Position numbers and translations under genes: made by a program
Notes under the pieces: generated by a model
What the model saw: the letters and a program-made list of their open reading frames with translations, nothing else
The model's database searches: none
Told to the model about the DNA's origin: nothing
NCBI GenBank assembly: GCA_023146255.1
Contig: JAGLCJ010000008.1
Location: 186,001-250,000 of the forward strand
DNA from: Alcanivoracaceae bacterium
Lineage (GTDB): Bacteria > Pseudomonadota > Gammaproteobacteria > Pseudomonadales > Alcanivoracaceae
DNA length: 64,000 nt
Direction: 5' to 3'
In this document: piece by piece, positions 41,098 through 51,800 of the stretch
Layout of the letters: each line of letters starts with the position of its first letter
Numbering within the stretch: the first letter of the stretch is position 1

Positions 41098-43272
41098 GTG
41101 CATTCCATCCCCGCAAAACAGGATCTGGTACTGGTCGGCGGTGGCCACAGTCACGCGCTGGCGCTGCGCATGCTGGCCATGAAGCCGCTGCCGGAAACCC
41201 GCCTGACTCTGGTTTCACCGGATTCGCTGGCGGCCTACTCGGGCATGCTGCCGGGCCTGATTGCCGGCCATTACCAGCTCGAAGACACCCATGTCGATCT
41301 GCCCCGGCTTTGCCAGTGGGCCGGGGTGCGCTTTGTTCGGGCCCGGGTGACGGCACTGGATTGCCGCCTGAACCGGCTGACACTGGATGATGGTTCAACT
41401 CTGGATTATGACTGGCTGAGTCTGGATATCGGCAGCACCCCGGCGCTGGATCTGGTACCCGGCGCCAGAGAGCACGCCATTGCGGTGAAGCCGGTGGCCA
41501 GCTTCCGGGCCCGCTGGCAACAGGCGCTGGACCACTGGCCGCAACATGACCGGGCGGTAAAGGTCAGCGTGGTCGGTGGTGGCGCCGGCGGCACGGAAAT
41601 TTCACTGGCCATCGCCACCGCATTGGCCCGGCGCGGGTTGCGTGCGGAGATTTCCCTGATCTGTGCCTCAACGCTGCTCAGTGGTTATCCGCAGGCACTG
41701 CGACTGGCGATGCGCAAGCGCCTGCATCACGCCGGCATTCAGGTCCAGGAAAGCAGCCGGGTGTCGCGGGTCAGTGCCGGCCAGCTACACATTGGCAAGG
41801 AGCAACCCTTTGACCTGTTGTTCTGGTGCACTGGCGCGGTCGGCGCCGACTGGCTGAAAGATTCGGGGCTGGCACTGGACGCCGATAACTTTATTCGCAT
41901 TGATCACAGTTTGCGCGCCATTGGTCAGGCCAATGTGTTTGCCGCCGGCGACTGTGCACTGATTGATGAACAGCCTCTGCCACGTGCCGGTGTCTATGCC
42001 GTGCGTCAGGCCGGCACGCTGGTGCGCAACCTTCATCGCGCCATCAATGGTCAACCGCTGGTGCAATGGAAGCCGCAGAAAAAATTCCTCTCGCTGCTGG
42101 CTGCCGGCAACCGGGATGCCGCCGGCAGTCGCGGCAACATCACCGTGCAGGGTCCCTGGGTGTGGCGCTGGAAGGACCGCATTGATCGCCACTTCATGGA
42201 AAAGTTTTCCGATCTACCGGCACGAAAAATGATCGCAGCGGCTACCGAAGACATGCCGCGTTGCGCCGGCTGTGGTGCCAAAGTGGGTAGTGAAGCGTTG
42301 CAGCAGGCCCTCACCGGCCTGCGTCCTGTGGCGCGTGACGATATTCTCGCCGGCATTGATGCCCGCGAAGACGCCAGCGTCATTCGCTGGCCGACAGGCA
42401 AGGCGCTGGTGCAGAGTCAGGATTATTTCCCCGCCTTTATTGATGAGCCGGCATTGTTTGGCCGCATCAGTGCGCTGCACAGCCTGAGTGACATTTATGC
42501 CATGAATGCGACGCCGCATTCAGCACTGGCCACCGTCAGCCTGCCAGTCAATCATCAGGTGTTGCAGGGCCGCGACCTGAAGCGATTGATGTATGCCGCC
42601 GTCGACGAACTCAACCGAGCCGGCTGCAGTTTGCTCGGTGGACATACTCTGGAAGGACCACAACTGGCCGCCGGCTTTGCCATCAACGGCAGTGCCCGCG
42701 AGCAGGATCTGTTTCACAAGGGCGGTGCCCTGCCGGGTGACAAACTGATTCTGAGCAAACCGATTGGCACCGGCATTGTGTTGGCGGCAATGATGCAATT
42801 AAAAGCACCTGCAGCGACGCTTGATCATGCCCTGCAATCCATGCTGACCAGCAACGCCATGGCGGCGAAGATTTTTGCCGATAGCGGCGTACGTTGCTGC
42901 ACCGATATCACCGGTTTTGGCCTGCTCGGCCATCTGCTGGAAATATGCCGGGCCTCGTCCTGCGCCGCCGAACTGCAAGCGGAATCCGTGCCGCTGTTGC
43001 CCGGCGCCCTGACACTGGCCGGCCGCGGCATTACCAGCACCCTGAAGCCGGCCAACGATATCGCCCTGACCGAGTGCCAGATTGCAGCGCGCTTTCATTA
43101 CCATCCACTGCTGGCGCTGCTGACCGATCCGCAAACCAGCGGCGGCTTGCTCGCTGCTGTCCCTGCGGCGCAGGCGGACAGCTGCCTGCAACAATTACGT
43201 GGCGCCGGGCTGGACGCTGCCTGCATTGGCGAAGTTCGCGTCGCCAACGGATTACGGATCGGGATTCAGTAA
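41098..43272 (+). CDS. selD: FAD-dependent oxidoreductase fused to selenide, water dikinase
   Basis: A 724-residue fusion. Residues about 8-370 are an NDH-2-like flavoprotein (VLVGGGHSHA for FAD, VSVVGGGAGGTEIS for NAD(P)H, ANVFAAGDCA near the end). Residues about 385-724 are SelD, which makes selenophosphate from selenide and ATP: CAGCGAK places Cys392 at the catalytic Cys17 of E. coli SelD and Lys395 at Lys20, followed by QSQDYFPAF, GGHTLEGPQL and the TDITGFGLLGH motif. Such fusions are frequent in bacteria, the flavoprotein probably supplying reduced selenium. GTG 41098 has AAGGAG five bases upstream. It overlaps the methyltransferase gene as TAATG. No Sec-tRNA or mnmH gene is visible nearby. 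Confidence 0.93.
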   Translation: MHSIPAKQDLVLVGGGHSHALALRMLAMKPLPETRLTLVSPDSLAAYSGMLPGLIAGHYQLEDTHVDLPRLCQWAGVRFVRARVTALDCRLNRLTLDDGSTLDYDWLSLDIGSTPALDLVPGAREHAIAVKPVASFRARWQQALDHWPQHDRAVKVSVVGGGAGGTEISLAIATALARRGLRAEISLICASTLLSGYPQALRLAMRKRLHHAGIQVQESSRVSRVSAGQLHIGKEQPFDLLFWCTGAVGADWLKDSGLALDADNFIRIDHSLRAIGQANVFAAGDCALIDEQPLPRAGVYAVRQAGTLVRNLHRAINGQPLVQWKPQKKFLSLLAAGNRDAAGSRGNITVQGPWVWRWKDRIDRHFMEKFSDLPARKMIAAATEDMPRCAGCGAKVGSEALQQALTGLRPVARDDILAGIDAREDASVIRWPTGKALVQSQDYFPAFIDEPALFGRISALHSLSDIYAMNATPHSALATVSLPVNHQVLQGRDLKRLMYAAVDELNRAGCSLLGGHTLEGPQLAAGFAINGSAREQDLFHKGGALPGDKLILSKPIGTGIVLAAMMQLKAPAATLDHALQSMLTSNAMAAKIFADSGVRCCTDITGFGLLGHLLEICRASSCAAELQAESVPLLPGALTLAGRGITSTLKPANDIALTECQIAARFHYHPLLALLTDPQTSGGLLAAVPAAQADSCLQQLRGAGLDAACIGEVRVANGLRIGIQ

Positions 43273-43928
43273 TGGACTTGGTTTTTGTGCTGGTGGAACC
43301 GGCCCGGCCGGAAAATGTCGGCGCCGCCGCGCGGGCGATGAAGACCATGGGCTTCTCGCAGCTGCGGCTGGTCAATCCCTGCGATCTCAGTCGCGAAGCG
43401 CGCTGGGTCGCCCACGAAAGCAGCGAGCTTCTTGATCAGGCACAACAGTATCCGTCACTGCAGGCAGCGCTCGCCGATGTCGATTTCAGCATTGCCAGCA
43501 GCGCCCGGCGCCGGCTTGATCACGACGACTATCTGAGCCCGGCGGAGTGCCGCATGGCGCTGGCAGGAAAGGCCGCCAGTGTGCAACGGGCGGCACTGGT
43601 ATTCGGCCGCGAATCCAGCGGACTGACCGGTGCCGAACTGGCGCTGTGTGACGCCGCTACCACGGTGCCGCTGGCAGTCGCCCAGCCATCCCTGAACCTG
43701 GCCCAGGCGGTGATGCTGTACGCCTGGGAACTGTCAGCACTGCGCTCGGTCGAGGCACCCCGTACAGACACGCCTGCCCTGCCCCATGTTCGCGCTGCTC
43801 TGCACGATACCCTGACGCGACTGGGTGTTGGCCGTGAAGAAAACCTGCACCGCTGGGCTGACGAGGCACTGGCACGCTTTGATGACCGTGACCTCGGCAT
43901 GCTGATGACTCTGTTGAAGCGACTCTGA
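43272..43928 (+). CDS. TrmJ/YjtD-like SPOUT RNA methyltransferase
   Basis: A 218-residue 2'-O-methyltransferase of the SpoU/SPOUT (trefoil-knot) class. Diagnostic segments are LVEPARPENVGAAARAMKTMGF, LVNPCDL, ALVFGRESSGLTGAEL and PLAVAQPSLNLAQAVMLYAWEL. The family methylates tRNA (TrmJ at position 32) or unknown RNA (YjtD/LasT). Translationally coupled to selD by a one-base overlap, an unusual pairing hinting at a shared role in tRNA modification. The C-terminal helices (RAALHDTLTRLGV) are the TrmJ-type extension. Confidence 0.85.
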   Translation: MDLVFVLVEPARPENVGAAARAMKTMGFSQLRLVNPCDLSREARWVAHESSELLDQAQQYPSLQAALADVDFSIASSARRRLDHDDYLSPAECRMALAGKAASVQRAALVFGRESSGLTGAELALCDAATTVPLAVAQPSLNLAQAVMLYAWELSALRSVEAPRTDTPALPHVRAALHDTLTRLGVGREENLHRWADEALARFDDRDLGMLMTLLKRL

Positions 43929-43986
43929 GAGCATCGCCCGCGGGTGCTACACTAACTGCCATTGTTTACCTGACACGGAAGGCCTG

Positions 43987-46900
43987 ATGACCATGCTCCG
44001 CACCCTGCTGATCTGTCTGTTGTTATCCCTGTCGCTGCCAGTGCATGCCAGTGATGAGCTGCCCGACGTCAGGGCACTGGAGAGTCAGCTTGGCGATCTC
44101 GAGGGTCGCGACGCGCTGACCCAGCGCCAGAGTGCCGACAAGCAGGCACTGGAGAAAGCCCTTGGCTTTGCCGCTGAACTGGATCGTAACGCAAGCGATC
44201 TCGATGCCCTGAACAAACGTCTGCGCGAAGCACCGGCGGAACGTAACAGGCTGCAACAGCGCCTTAACAACCTGACCGCGCCGGATACCGCAGCGCTGGA
44301 GGCACAGTATGCCAACCAGCCGGTTACCGAGCTGGTTGGCATACTGAACAGCACATTGAAGGAAATGGAGCAGCAGCAGAATGCACTGGCCGAAGTGACC
44401 AGTGAGCTGATCAGCTTCCAGACCCTGCCGGAGCGCGCCCAGACCATTCTTGCCCGTGATCTCAGCCGCGCTGAACAGGTGCGCCAGACACTGGCGAGCA
44501 GCGACATGCGTAATGGCGATCTGTCCGGCGCCGAGCAGGCAGCGTTGACACTGGAGCTGGCGGCGCTGGAAAGCCGTATGGAGCTGAGTCGTCGTGAACT
44601 GTGGAGTGCCGATGGCCTGCAGGCGCTCAGCGAAATACGCCAGCGTCTGCTCGAGCAGGAGAATGTCCACACTGAGCAACGCCTTGCCCTGCTGCAAGAT
44701 CAGATCAATAGTAAACGCAAGGCCCGCACCGAGCAGATGATCGCCGACGCCCTTGGCGAGCTGCCGGACGGCCTCAGCGACAGCCCCGCTCTGCGTGGCG
44801 CCATTGAGACAAACCGCGCGCTGGCCGATCAGTTACTGGCGCTGACCGAATCGACCAATCAGCTTATTCGCGACAATGTCCGCATCGAAACCAGCCTTGA
44901 CCGTAGCCGCCAGACACTGCGCAACCTGAATGAACAGATTGAGCTGTTGCAGGGCAGCCTGCTGTTGTCGCGAATTATTTATGGCCAGCAGTCCGCACTG
45001 AAGCAGATCGAATTTGTTGAAGGGCTGGAGCAGCAGATTTCCGAGTTGCGTCTGCAACAGTTCCGTTTGCGTGAGCAGTATGAATCCTTGCGCAACCCGG
45101 TCGCTCAGGCCAACAAGCTGGTCGCCGAAAAGGATCTTCAGAGCAGCGCCGACCTGATCGGCAGCCTGAGCAGGATATTCACCATTCGCCGCGACCTGAT
45201 CAGCCAGCTCGACAACGAGATCAGCCGGCAGATGAAGCTGGCGATCAGCGTCCAGCTCAACCAGCAACAACTGGAAGCGATTCATCGAACCTTGCGCAAC
45301 ACTGTTCGCGAGCAGAGCTTCTGGATGCCGAGCAATCGCGCCATCAGTCAGGAAGCGCTGCTGGCGTTGCCCGCCTTGCTCGCCGAACAGATTGGTAATC
45401 TGCCAATCCGGGCAGTGAGTGCCGAGCTGGTCGCCGCACTGGTTGCCGATGTCTGGCTGATCACGCCATTTGTGATCGTCGCAGCGCTGCTGGCCATGCG
45501 CCGGCGCAGCATCAAGGCTGCGCTGGTCAATCTTGAGGAAGGCATCGGCCGGGTTCGCCAGGACAGCCAGAAACACACGCCACTGGCGCTGCTATACAAC
45601 ACTCTTCTGGATGCGCCGGTTCCATTACTGCTGATTGGTATGGCGCTGGTATTCCATGGCGCCGAAGGCACCTATCAGCAAGTCACCGCCATCACCCTGA
45701 TGCGGATGGCAGCAGTATGGCTGGTATTTGCCCTGAGTCACCGGCTGCTGGCGAGCGGCGGCATCGGCGAGCGCCATTTCAGCTGGCCCAGGGAAAATCT
45801 GCTGCCGGCGCGACGACACATTCTCGCCATCGGTGCAGTGATTGTGCTGCTACTGCCGGTCACCAGTATTGGCGAGCACTGGCCGGAGCGGATTGCCGAG
45901 GATTACCTTGGCCTGTGGATTCTGGTGCTGACCAACCTGATTCTTGCGGTGCTGCTGTATCGACTGGCGATGGCCTGGCCGTTTTCCGCACGTGGCGACC
46001 TGCTGCGCCGCATCCTTGCCTACGGCTTTGCCAGTCTGCCATTGCTGCTGATGGCGCTGGCTTTGTCCGGTTACTACTACACCTCCGTCAAGGTGGCCGG
46101 TCGACTGCTCGACAGTTTTTATCTGCTGATGTTCTGGGTTGTGCTTCAGGCCACCGCCGTGCGGGGTCTGTCGGTGGCGGCACGACGGCTGGCCTTCAGC
46201 CGTGCGCTGGCGAAACGGGCAGCGCGACTGGAGGCCAAGGACAGTGGCGATGCCGAAGGCGGAGATGCCATTGAAGAACCGAAGCTGGATGTCGAGCAGA
46301 TTAACCAGCAATCGCTTCGCTTGATCCGTATTGGTCTGTTTGCCGCTTTCGGCACCGTGATCTATCTGGTCTGGTCAGACCTGCTCGGCACGTTCGGTTA
46401 TATGGATAACGTGGTGCTGTGGGAAAGTGTCAGCGGTAGCGGCGACAGTCTGCAGGTGGCGCGCACCAGCCTTGGCGACCTGGTCAGCGCACTGATCATT
46501 ATTCTTGTTGCCACCTTGTTGATACGCAATTTGCCCGGCCTGTTGGAAGTGCTGATCCTGTCACGGCTGACACTGGCGCCGGGCAGCAGCTATACCATTA
46601 CCACGCTGCTCAAGTACGTCATCTTCAGCATCGCACTGGTGACCTTTCTCAGCTCTCTCGGCTTTGAATGGAGCAAGCTGCAGTGGCTGGTGGCGGCACT
46701 GGGTGTTGGCCTCGGTTTCGGTCTGCAGGAAATCTTTGCCAACTTTGTTTCCGGTCTGATCATTCTGTTCGAACGACCGATCCGTATCGGCGATACCATT
46801 ACCATTGGTAATCTGTCCGGTACGGTAAGCAAGATTCGCATTCGCGCCACCACCATCATTGATTTCGATCGCAAGGAAATCATTGTCCCGAACAAAACCT

Positions 46901-47277
46901 TCGTCACCGACCAGTTGGTGAACTGGAGCCTGACCGATCCGGTCACCCGGATCACCATCAAGGTCGGTTTTGCCTACGGTTCGAACCTCGACAAGGCGAG
47001 ACTGGTGCTGACTCAGGCAGCCAGAGAAAACCCGCGCGTGATGGTCGATCCGGAACCGCAGGTGCTGTTTATGGCATTTGGCGCCAGCACCCTGGACCAT
47101 GAGCTGCGCGTCCATGTCAAGGAACTGACCGATCGGCTGCGCGCCACTGATGAGCTGAACCGGCGAATTGATCAACTGTGCAAGGAAAATGATCTGGAAA
47201 TTGCCTTCAACCAGCTGGATGTTCACCTGATCAACAACAACGGCGACAGCACCTGCATCAGCAGCGAGAAAAAATGA
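43987..47277 (+). CDS. mscK: Mechanosensitive channel MscK/KefA-like
   Basis: A 1096-residue inner-membrane channel relieving hypo-osmotic stress. A signal peptide (about 1-21) is followed by a long periplasmic coiled-coil region (about 25-480), about eleven membrane helices, a short charged cytosolic loop (around 745-775, KDSGDAEGGDAIEEPK) and the C-terminal MscS domain, with GLGFGLQEIFANFVSGLIILFERPIRIGDTI lining the pore and the beta-domain after it. Length and order match MscK rather than the short MscS. It ends one base from the convergent desaturase gene. Confidence 0.92.
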   Translation: MTMLRTLLICLLLSLSLPVHASDELPDVRALESQLGDLEGRDALTQRQSADKQALEKALGFAAELDRNASDLDALNKRLREAPAERNRLQQRLNNLTAPDTAALEAQYANQPVTELVGILNSTLKEMEQQQNALAEVTSELISFQTLPERAQTILARDLSRAEQVRQTLASSDMRNGDLSGAEQAALTLELAALESRMELSRRELWSADGLQALSEIRQRLLEQENVHTEQRLALLQDQINSKRKARTEQMIADALGELPDGLSDSPALRGAIETNRALADQLLALTESTNQLIRDNVRIETSLDRSRQTLRNLNEQIELLQGSLLLSRIIYGQQSALKQIEFVEGLEQQISELRLQQFRLREQYESLRNPVAQANKLVAEKDLQSSADLIGSLSRIFTIRRDLISQLDNEISRQMKLAISVQLNQQQLEAIHRTLRNTVREQSFWMPSNRAISQEALLALPALLAEQIGNLPIRAVSAELVAALVADVWLITPFVIVAALLAMRRRSIKAALVNLEEGIGRVRQDSQKHTPLALLYNTLLDAPVPLLLIGMALVFHGAEGTYQQVTAITLMRMAAVWLVFALSHRLLASGGIGERHFSWPRENLLPARRHILAIGAVIVLLLPVTSIGEHWPERIAEDYLGLWILVLTNLILAVLLYRLAMAWPFSARGDLLRRILAYGFASLPLLLMALALSGYYYTSVKVAGRLLDSFYLLMFWVVLQATAVRGLSVAARRLAFSRALAKRAARLEAKDSGDAEGGDAIEEPKLDVEQINQQSLRLIRIGLFAAFGTVIYLVWSDLLGTFGYMDNVVLWESVSGSGDSLQVARTSLGDLVSALIIILVATLLIRNLPGLLEVLILSRLTLAPGSSYTITTLLKYVIFSIALVTFLSSLGFEWSKLQWLVAALGVGLGFGLQEIFANFVSGLIILFERPIRIGDTITIGNLSGTVSKIRIRATTIIDFDRKEIIVPNKTFVTDQLVNWSLTDPVTRITIKVGFAYGSNLDKARLVLTQAARENPRVMVDPEPQVLFMAFGASTLDHELRVHVKELTDRLRATDELNRRIDQLCKENDLEIAFNQLDVHLINNNGDSTCISSEKK

Positions 47278-48342
47278 TCAGCCGGTAATCGATGGTGCAA
47301 ACACTCTGGCCATGCGCCAGAGTGCCAGCGTCACCAGCAGTGCCAGAGCGGCCTGAAACCCCCAGCCGATTTTGCCGAACCCCAGCAGCATCACGCTGTT
47401 GGCAACAATGGCCAGCAAAAACCAGAGCAAGCCGGCCCGCTTCTGCTGTGACGATAACTGCGGAATGAAAGTCTGAAAGCGCTGCAGGGAAAACTTTTCC
47501 CTCCGGTCAAGCTCCGCCGCCCTTGCCGGACGCCAGCCAGTACGACGAAACCAGATGGTGACAAGATCCTGCCAACGTCCGGACAGGCGGGCATCACGCC
47601 ATAGCGTCAGCATCCAGTCGACATGGGCAGTCACCGGATTGCGGGCATGAAAGGCCTTGCGCACTCCGAACACCACCGGCTCATCTTCCTCGACGTAAGT
47701 GCCAAACAGCCGGTCCCAGATCATCAGGGTGCCACCGTGGTTCCGGTCGATATAGGCATCGTTGATGCCATGATGCACCCGGTGCGCCGATGGTGTGTTG
47801 AGGATGCCTTCAATCCACGGCAACTTGCCGATCAGCCGGGTATGAATCCAGAACTGATAGAGCTTGCTGACAGTGAGCAGGATGATGAACACCGACGCCG
47901 GGCAGCCCAGCAACGCCAACAGCAAAAATAACGGCCAGTGGCTGATGTCCTGCCAGGCACCCTGCCGCAGGGCGGTGGTCAGGTTGTATTGCTCACTCTG
48001 GTGATGTGGCACGTGTCCACCCCAGAGAAAATTAATCTCATGGGACCAGCGATGGGCCCAGTAGTAGACAAAATCGAGCAACAGGAAAAAAACCAGCCAG
48101 GTCACCCAGCTGTCCACCGACCATTGCCACAGGCCATAACGCTGCTGCACCAGCACAAAAATGCCTAGCAAAAGTGTTTTCGCAAACAGCTCCAGCGTCA
48201 CGGTAAAAATGCCGCACCCGATTGATGTCAGGCTGTCGGAGAAGTCGAACAGCTGCAGTTGCCGGCGCCTTGCCCACCAGGCCTCGGCAAAAATCAGCAG
48301 GAAAAATACCGGGGTGGCATAGGCAAGCAGGGAATTTTGCAT
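47278..48342 (-). CDS. Sterol desaturase/fatty acid hydroxylase family protein
   Basis: A 354-residue membrane diiron enzyme candidate. The three histidine clusters are HRWSH, HVPHHQSEQYN and HRVHHGIND, with an additional NHGGTLMIWDRLFGTY motif; four to six membrane helices surround them. These enzymes desaturate or hydroxylate lipids, sterols or carotenoids; the bacterial substrate is not deducible. ATG 48342 has GGAG upstream on the minus strand. The C-terminal helices (about 310-350) are an extra membrane segment pair. Confidence 0.9.
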   Translation of the reverse strand: MQNSLLAYATPVFFLLIFAEAWWARRRQLQLFDFSDSLTSIGCGIFTVTLELFAKTLLLGIFVLVQQRYGLWQWSVDSWVTWLVFFLLLDFVYYWAHRWSHEINFLWGGHVPHHQSEQYNLTTALRQGAWQDISHWPLFLLLALLGCPASVFIILLTVSKLYQFWIHTRLIGKLPWIEGILNTPSAHRVHHGINDAYIDRNHGGTLMIWDRLFGTYVEEDEPVVFGVRKAFHARNPVTAHVDWMLTLWRDARLSGRWQDLVTIWFRRTGWRPARAAELDRREKFSLQRFQTFIPQLSSQQKRAGLLWFLLAIVANSVMLLGFGKIGWGFQAALALLVTLALWRMARVFAPSITG

Positions 48343-48452
48343 GGGTGCTCCGACAGCGAACTGGCCAATGCACTGTAGCGCGGATGGAGCAAACGCGGGA
48401 TGACCGGAACGGTCATCCCGCAGGCGTAATCAGAAATGTCGGTCAGGCGTGC

Positions 48453-48734
48453 TCAGTTGCCGGCGTAGAGACGGTCGGTCAGGCTTTTCAGATCGCAGCG
48501 GACCTGCTGCCAGCCCGGCGGACGCGGCATCCCCGGACGAGTCCTCACCCGCAGACAGGTAATGTTGTCCTGCACCGCCAGCAGCAAACGTTGCAGTTCC
48601 TGGCGTTGGTCTTCCCAAAGCTCGGTCATGCCAGGATCACCCTGAATGACATGCTCCTCAAGATGACGCAGCTCATCACTCCAGACATCCATTGCCGCCT
48701 TGATACGGTCGATATACTCCCTTCTCTCAATCAT
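48453..48734 (-). CDS. Small coiled-coil protein, unknown
   Basis: A 93-residue soluble, mostly helical protein starting MIERREYIDRIKAAMDVW, with SDELRHLEEHVIQGD continuing the helix; likely a short coiled coil. No named family is assigned. ATG 48734 has AGAGG nine bases upstream; the frame is open to 48842 but without a site. It precedes the desaturase gene by 110 bp on the same strand. Confidence 0.6.
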   Translation of the reverse strand: MIERREYIDRIKAAMDVWSDELRHLEEHVIQGDPGMTELWEDQRQELQRLLLAVQDNITCLRVRTRPGMPRPPGWQQVRCDLKSLTDRLYAGN

Positions 48735-48876
48735 GGTGCCGAACCTCTTTTTGCCGAATCCATGCATTGCGACAGGCGTCGCACGCTCAGGTTCAGCCCG
48801 CGGAGCGGATAGTGTCAATTGGCCATAAAGCCTTATAGCCAATCCCGCTAACCAGTGTCGGAGGCAGAATGTTTGC

Positions 48877-51800
48877 TCATGAAGATGGCACTGGCCGCAA
48901 GGCCAAAAGACACAGCGCCGGCACCACCAGCAGGGTCAGCACGGTCGACGCCAGCAGCCCGGAAATAATCGCCCAGGCCATCGGTGGCCACAGCGTCGAA
49001 CTGGTAAAGGCCAGTGGCAACAGCCCTGCCACCGTGGTCGCCGTGGTCAGAAGAATCGGCCGGGTGCGACGCGCCACCGCGTAGTACACCGCATCGGCAT
49101 TGCTGTCACCGGCAGCAAGACGCTGGTCGACGACATCGATCAGAACAATGGCATTGTTGACAACAATACCGACCAGCGCGACCACACCGAGCATGGACAT
49201 GAAACCGAACGGGGCGCCGGACAGCACCAGACCAGGAATAATCCCCACTGCCGCCATCGGCACCGTCAACAAAACAATCGCCACACGCCGGAATGAATTG
49301 AACTGCCAGACCAGAAAGAACAACAACAACAGCACACCGATCGGCGCCGAAGTTGCCAGTGCCTTGTTGGCATCACCACTACCCTGACTGTCACCGCCAT
49401 ATTCAATGCGGGTCCCCGGCGGTAGTGGCTGATCAGCAAGTGAATCTTCGAGTCCGGCAAGAACCTGGCTGAAGCTGTAACCGTCATACAGATTCGCCGA
49501 CACCGTAATCACCCGCTCGCCGTTACGACGCTGTACCGACGCCGGCTCCCACTCGGCATGCACCCGGGCCACCTGCATCAGCGGCACCGGATCACCCCGG
49601 TGCGGATAGATATTGATCGACAGCAGTCGTGCCAGCGGCAGATTGGTGCCCTCAATGGAGCGCAGCACGATCGGCATCGGGTCGCGCTCCTGCCGGTATT
49701 GCTCCGCCGTCATGCCGTAGCTCTGACCGAACAGGGTGCGAGCGACATCGGCACGACTCAGGCCAGAACGCTGGGCCACTGCATCATCCACTTCCACCCG
49801 TACTGCTGGCGTGCCCTGATCAATGGTGTGACGGACATCGACAGCGCCGTCGATCTGACGCAGATGCCGGAACACCTGCTCCGCAGCACGCTGACGCATG
49901 CCGTCATCGCTGTGATAAACCCGCACTTCCACCGGCGCATCACGCGGCGGCCCCTGCCCCAGCACACTGGCGCCAAGCACTACCTCGGGCAGCGTCATGC
50001 CGACATATTCCCGGGCAAAGCTCATCACTTCACGGGTGGCCGGCAGATCCTCCGCCAGCAACACCAGACGGGCCCGGTTCGGCGCCTGCGGATTCACCAG
50101 AAGATTGTAGAAAAATGTCGGCCCGCTGAAGCCGATAAAACGGTGCACATGATCAACATCGTCTCGCTCACGTACCACTCGTTCGAGCGCTTCCGCAACC
50201 CGTGCGGTTTCAGCCTGATCGGTGCCCTCCGGCAACAGCAAGTCCAGAATCACCAGCGGTCGATCAGCATTGGGAAAGAATTGCACTTTCATGAACGGCG
50301 TCATCAGAAAACTGACCAGCACCACCAAGCCAATCACTTTCAGCAAACGACGAGGGTAGTTGATCGCCAGACGACCAAGGCGTTCGCCCAGCGCCTGCAT
50401 CGATTCTGCCCGCCCGGCGTTCTCCGGCTTCAGGAACCGTGCCGCAAGTAAAGGTGCCAGCGTGATGGAAAGCAGAAAACTCACCGTCAGCGCCAGCATA
50501 ATCATGACCGGGATGCCGCGGGTAAAATCACCGGTGCCGCCCTTCGACAACAGCAATGGAGTAAATGCCGCCAGCGTGGTCGCCGTCGATGCGCCGAGCG
50601 GCGCAAACAGTTCACGCACAGCGCCCGCCACAGCAGCACCCGGCTTGGCACCATCGGCGAGCCGGGTCTGCACGTTCTCGACCATGACAATGCCGTTGTC
50701 GATCAGGATGCCTAGCGAGATCACCAGACCAATCACAGCAATCTGATGGAGAATGCCGCCGCCCATGTTGTAAATACCGAGCGTGATCAGCGCCACCACC
50801 GGCAGCATGGTAGCAACCAGCAACCCCATCCGCAGGCCCATGCCATAAAACACCACGGCGATAATGATCAGCATGCTGATCAGCAGGCTGCCCTCAAGAT
50901 CATGCAGCCGCGCTTCCACCTGGTCCGGCTGGAAAAACATTTCCTCGATCTGCAGTGGCGCAAATTTCGGCGCCAGCTCCACCAGCCGCGCTCGCAGCGC
51001 TGCACCGAAATCAATGGCATCGACCTGGCCGCGCTCGGCATACAGGCTGAGCAACACAACCCGCTCGCCGTCGTACCAGGCTTCCGACTGCGATGGTTCG
51101 AGCGGGCTGCGCCAGATTTCCGCAATGGCCGCGAGCGGCACAAAGCTGCCATCCGGCAACGGAATCTGGGTGCGACGTAAATCATCGACACTGACAAACT
51201 CGCTATTACTCAGCACCGCCAGCCGCTTGCCGCCAGCGACAACGAAACCGCCGGGAATGACCTGATTACGCGAACGCAGCAGGTCGGCCAGCTGAATCGG
51301 CTGCAGGCCGATTCGGCTGAGCTCGGCATCATCAATGGCCAGGGTAATCTGCTCATCTGCCTGAGCACTGATGTCGATTCGCGACAGCGACGGCAGGCCC
51401 ATCAGGGCATCCTTGAGCCTCTCTGCAGCCTTGGACAGTTCCAGTGCCGACGGCGAGCCACGAATCGCCAGCACCACCACCGGTGTATCAATCAGACGGT
51501 CATCCAATGCCATCTGGCCAACGCCGTCAGGAAATTCCAGCTCGGCTCTGGCCATGGCCTGACGCACCCGGTCCCAGGCCGGTGTGGTGGCGTAAATATG
51601 TTGATGCTGCATTACCCGAATAATTGCCACACCGTTGCGTGCAGTGCTGACAATGAAATCCACTTCCTCGACCTGTAGCAGCTCCTCCTCCAGCGGCCGC
51701 AACACCAATCGTTCCACGGCTTCAGCAGTGGCGCCGGGGTACTGCACCGAAATCAATCCGGCCCGGTAAGGAAAACTGGGGTCCTCCTGGCGCGCCATAT

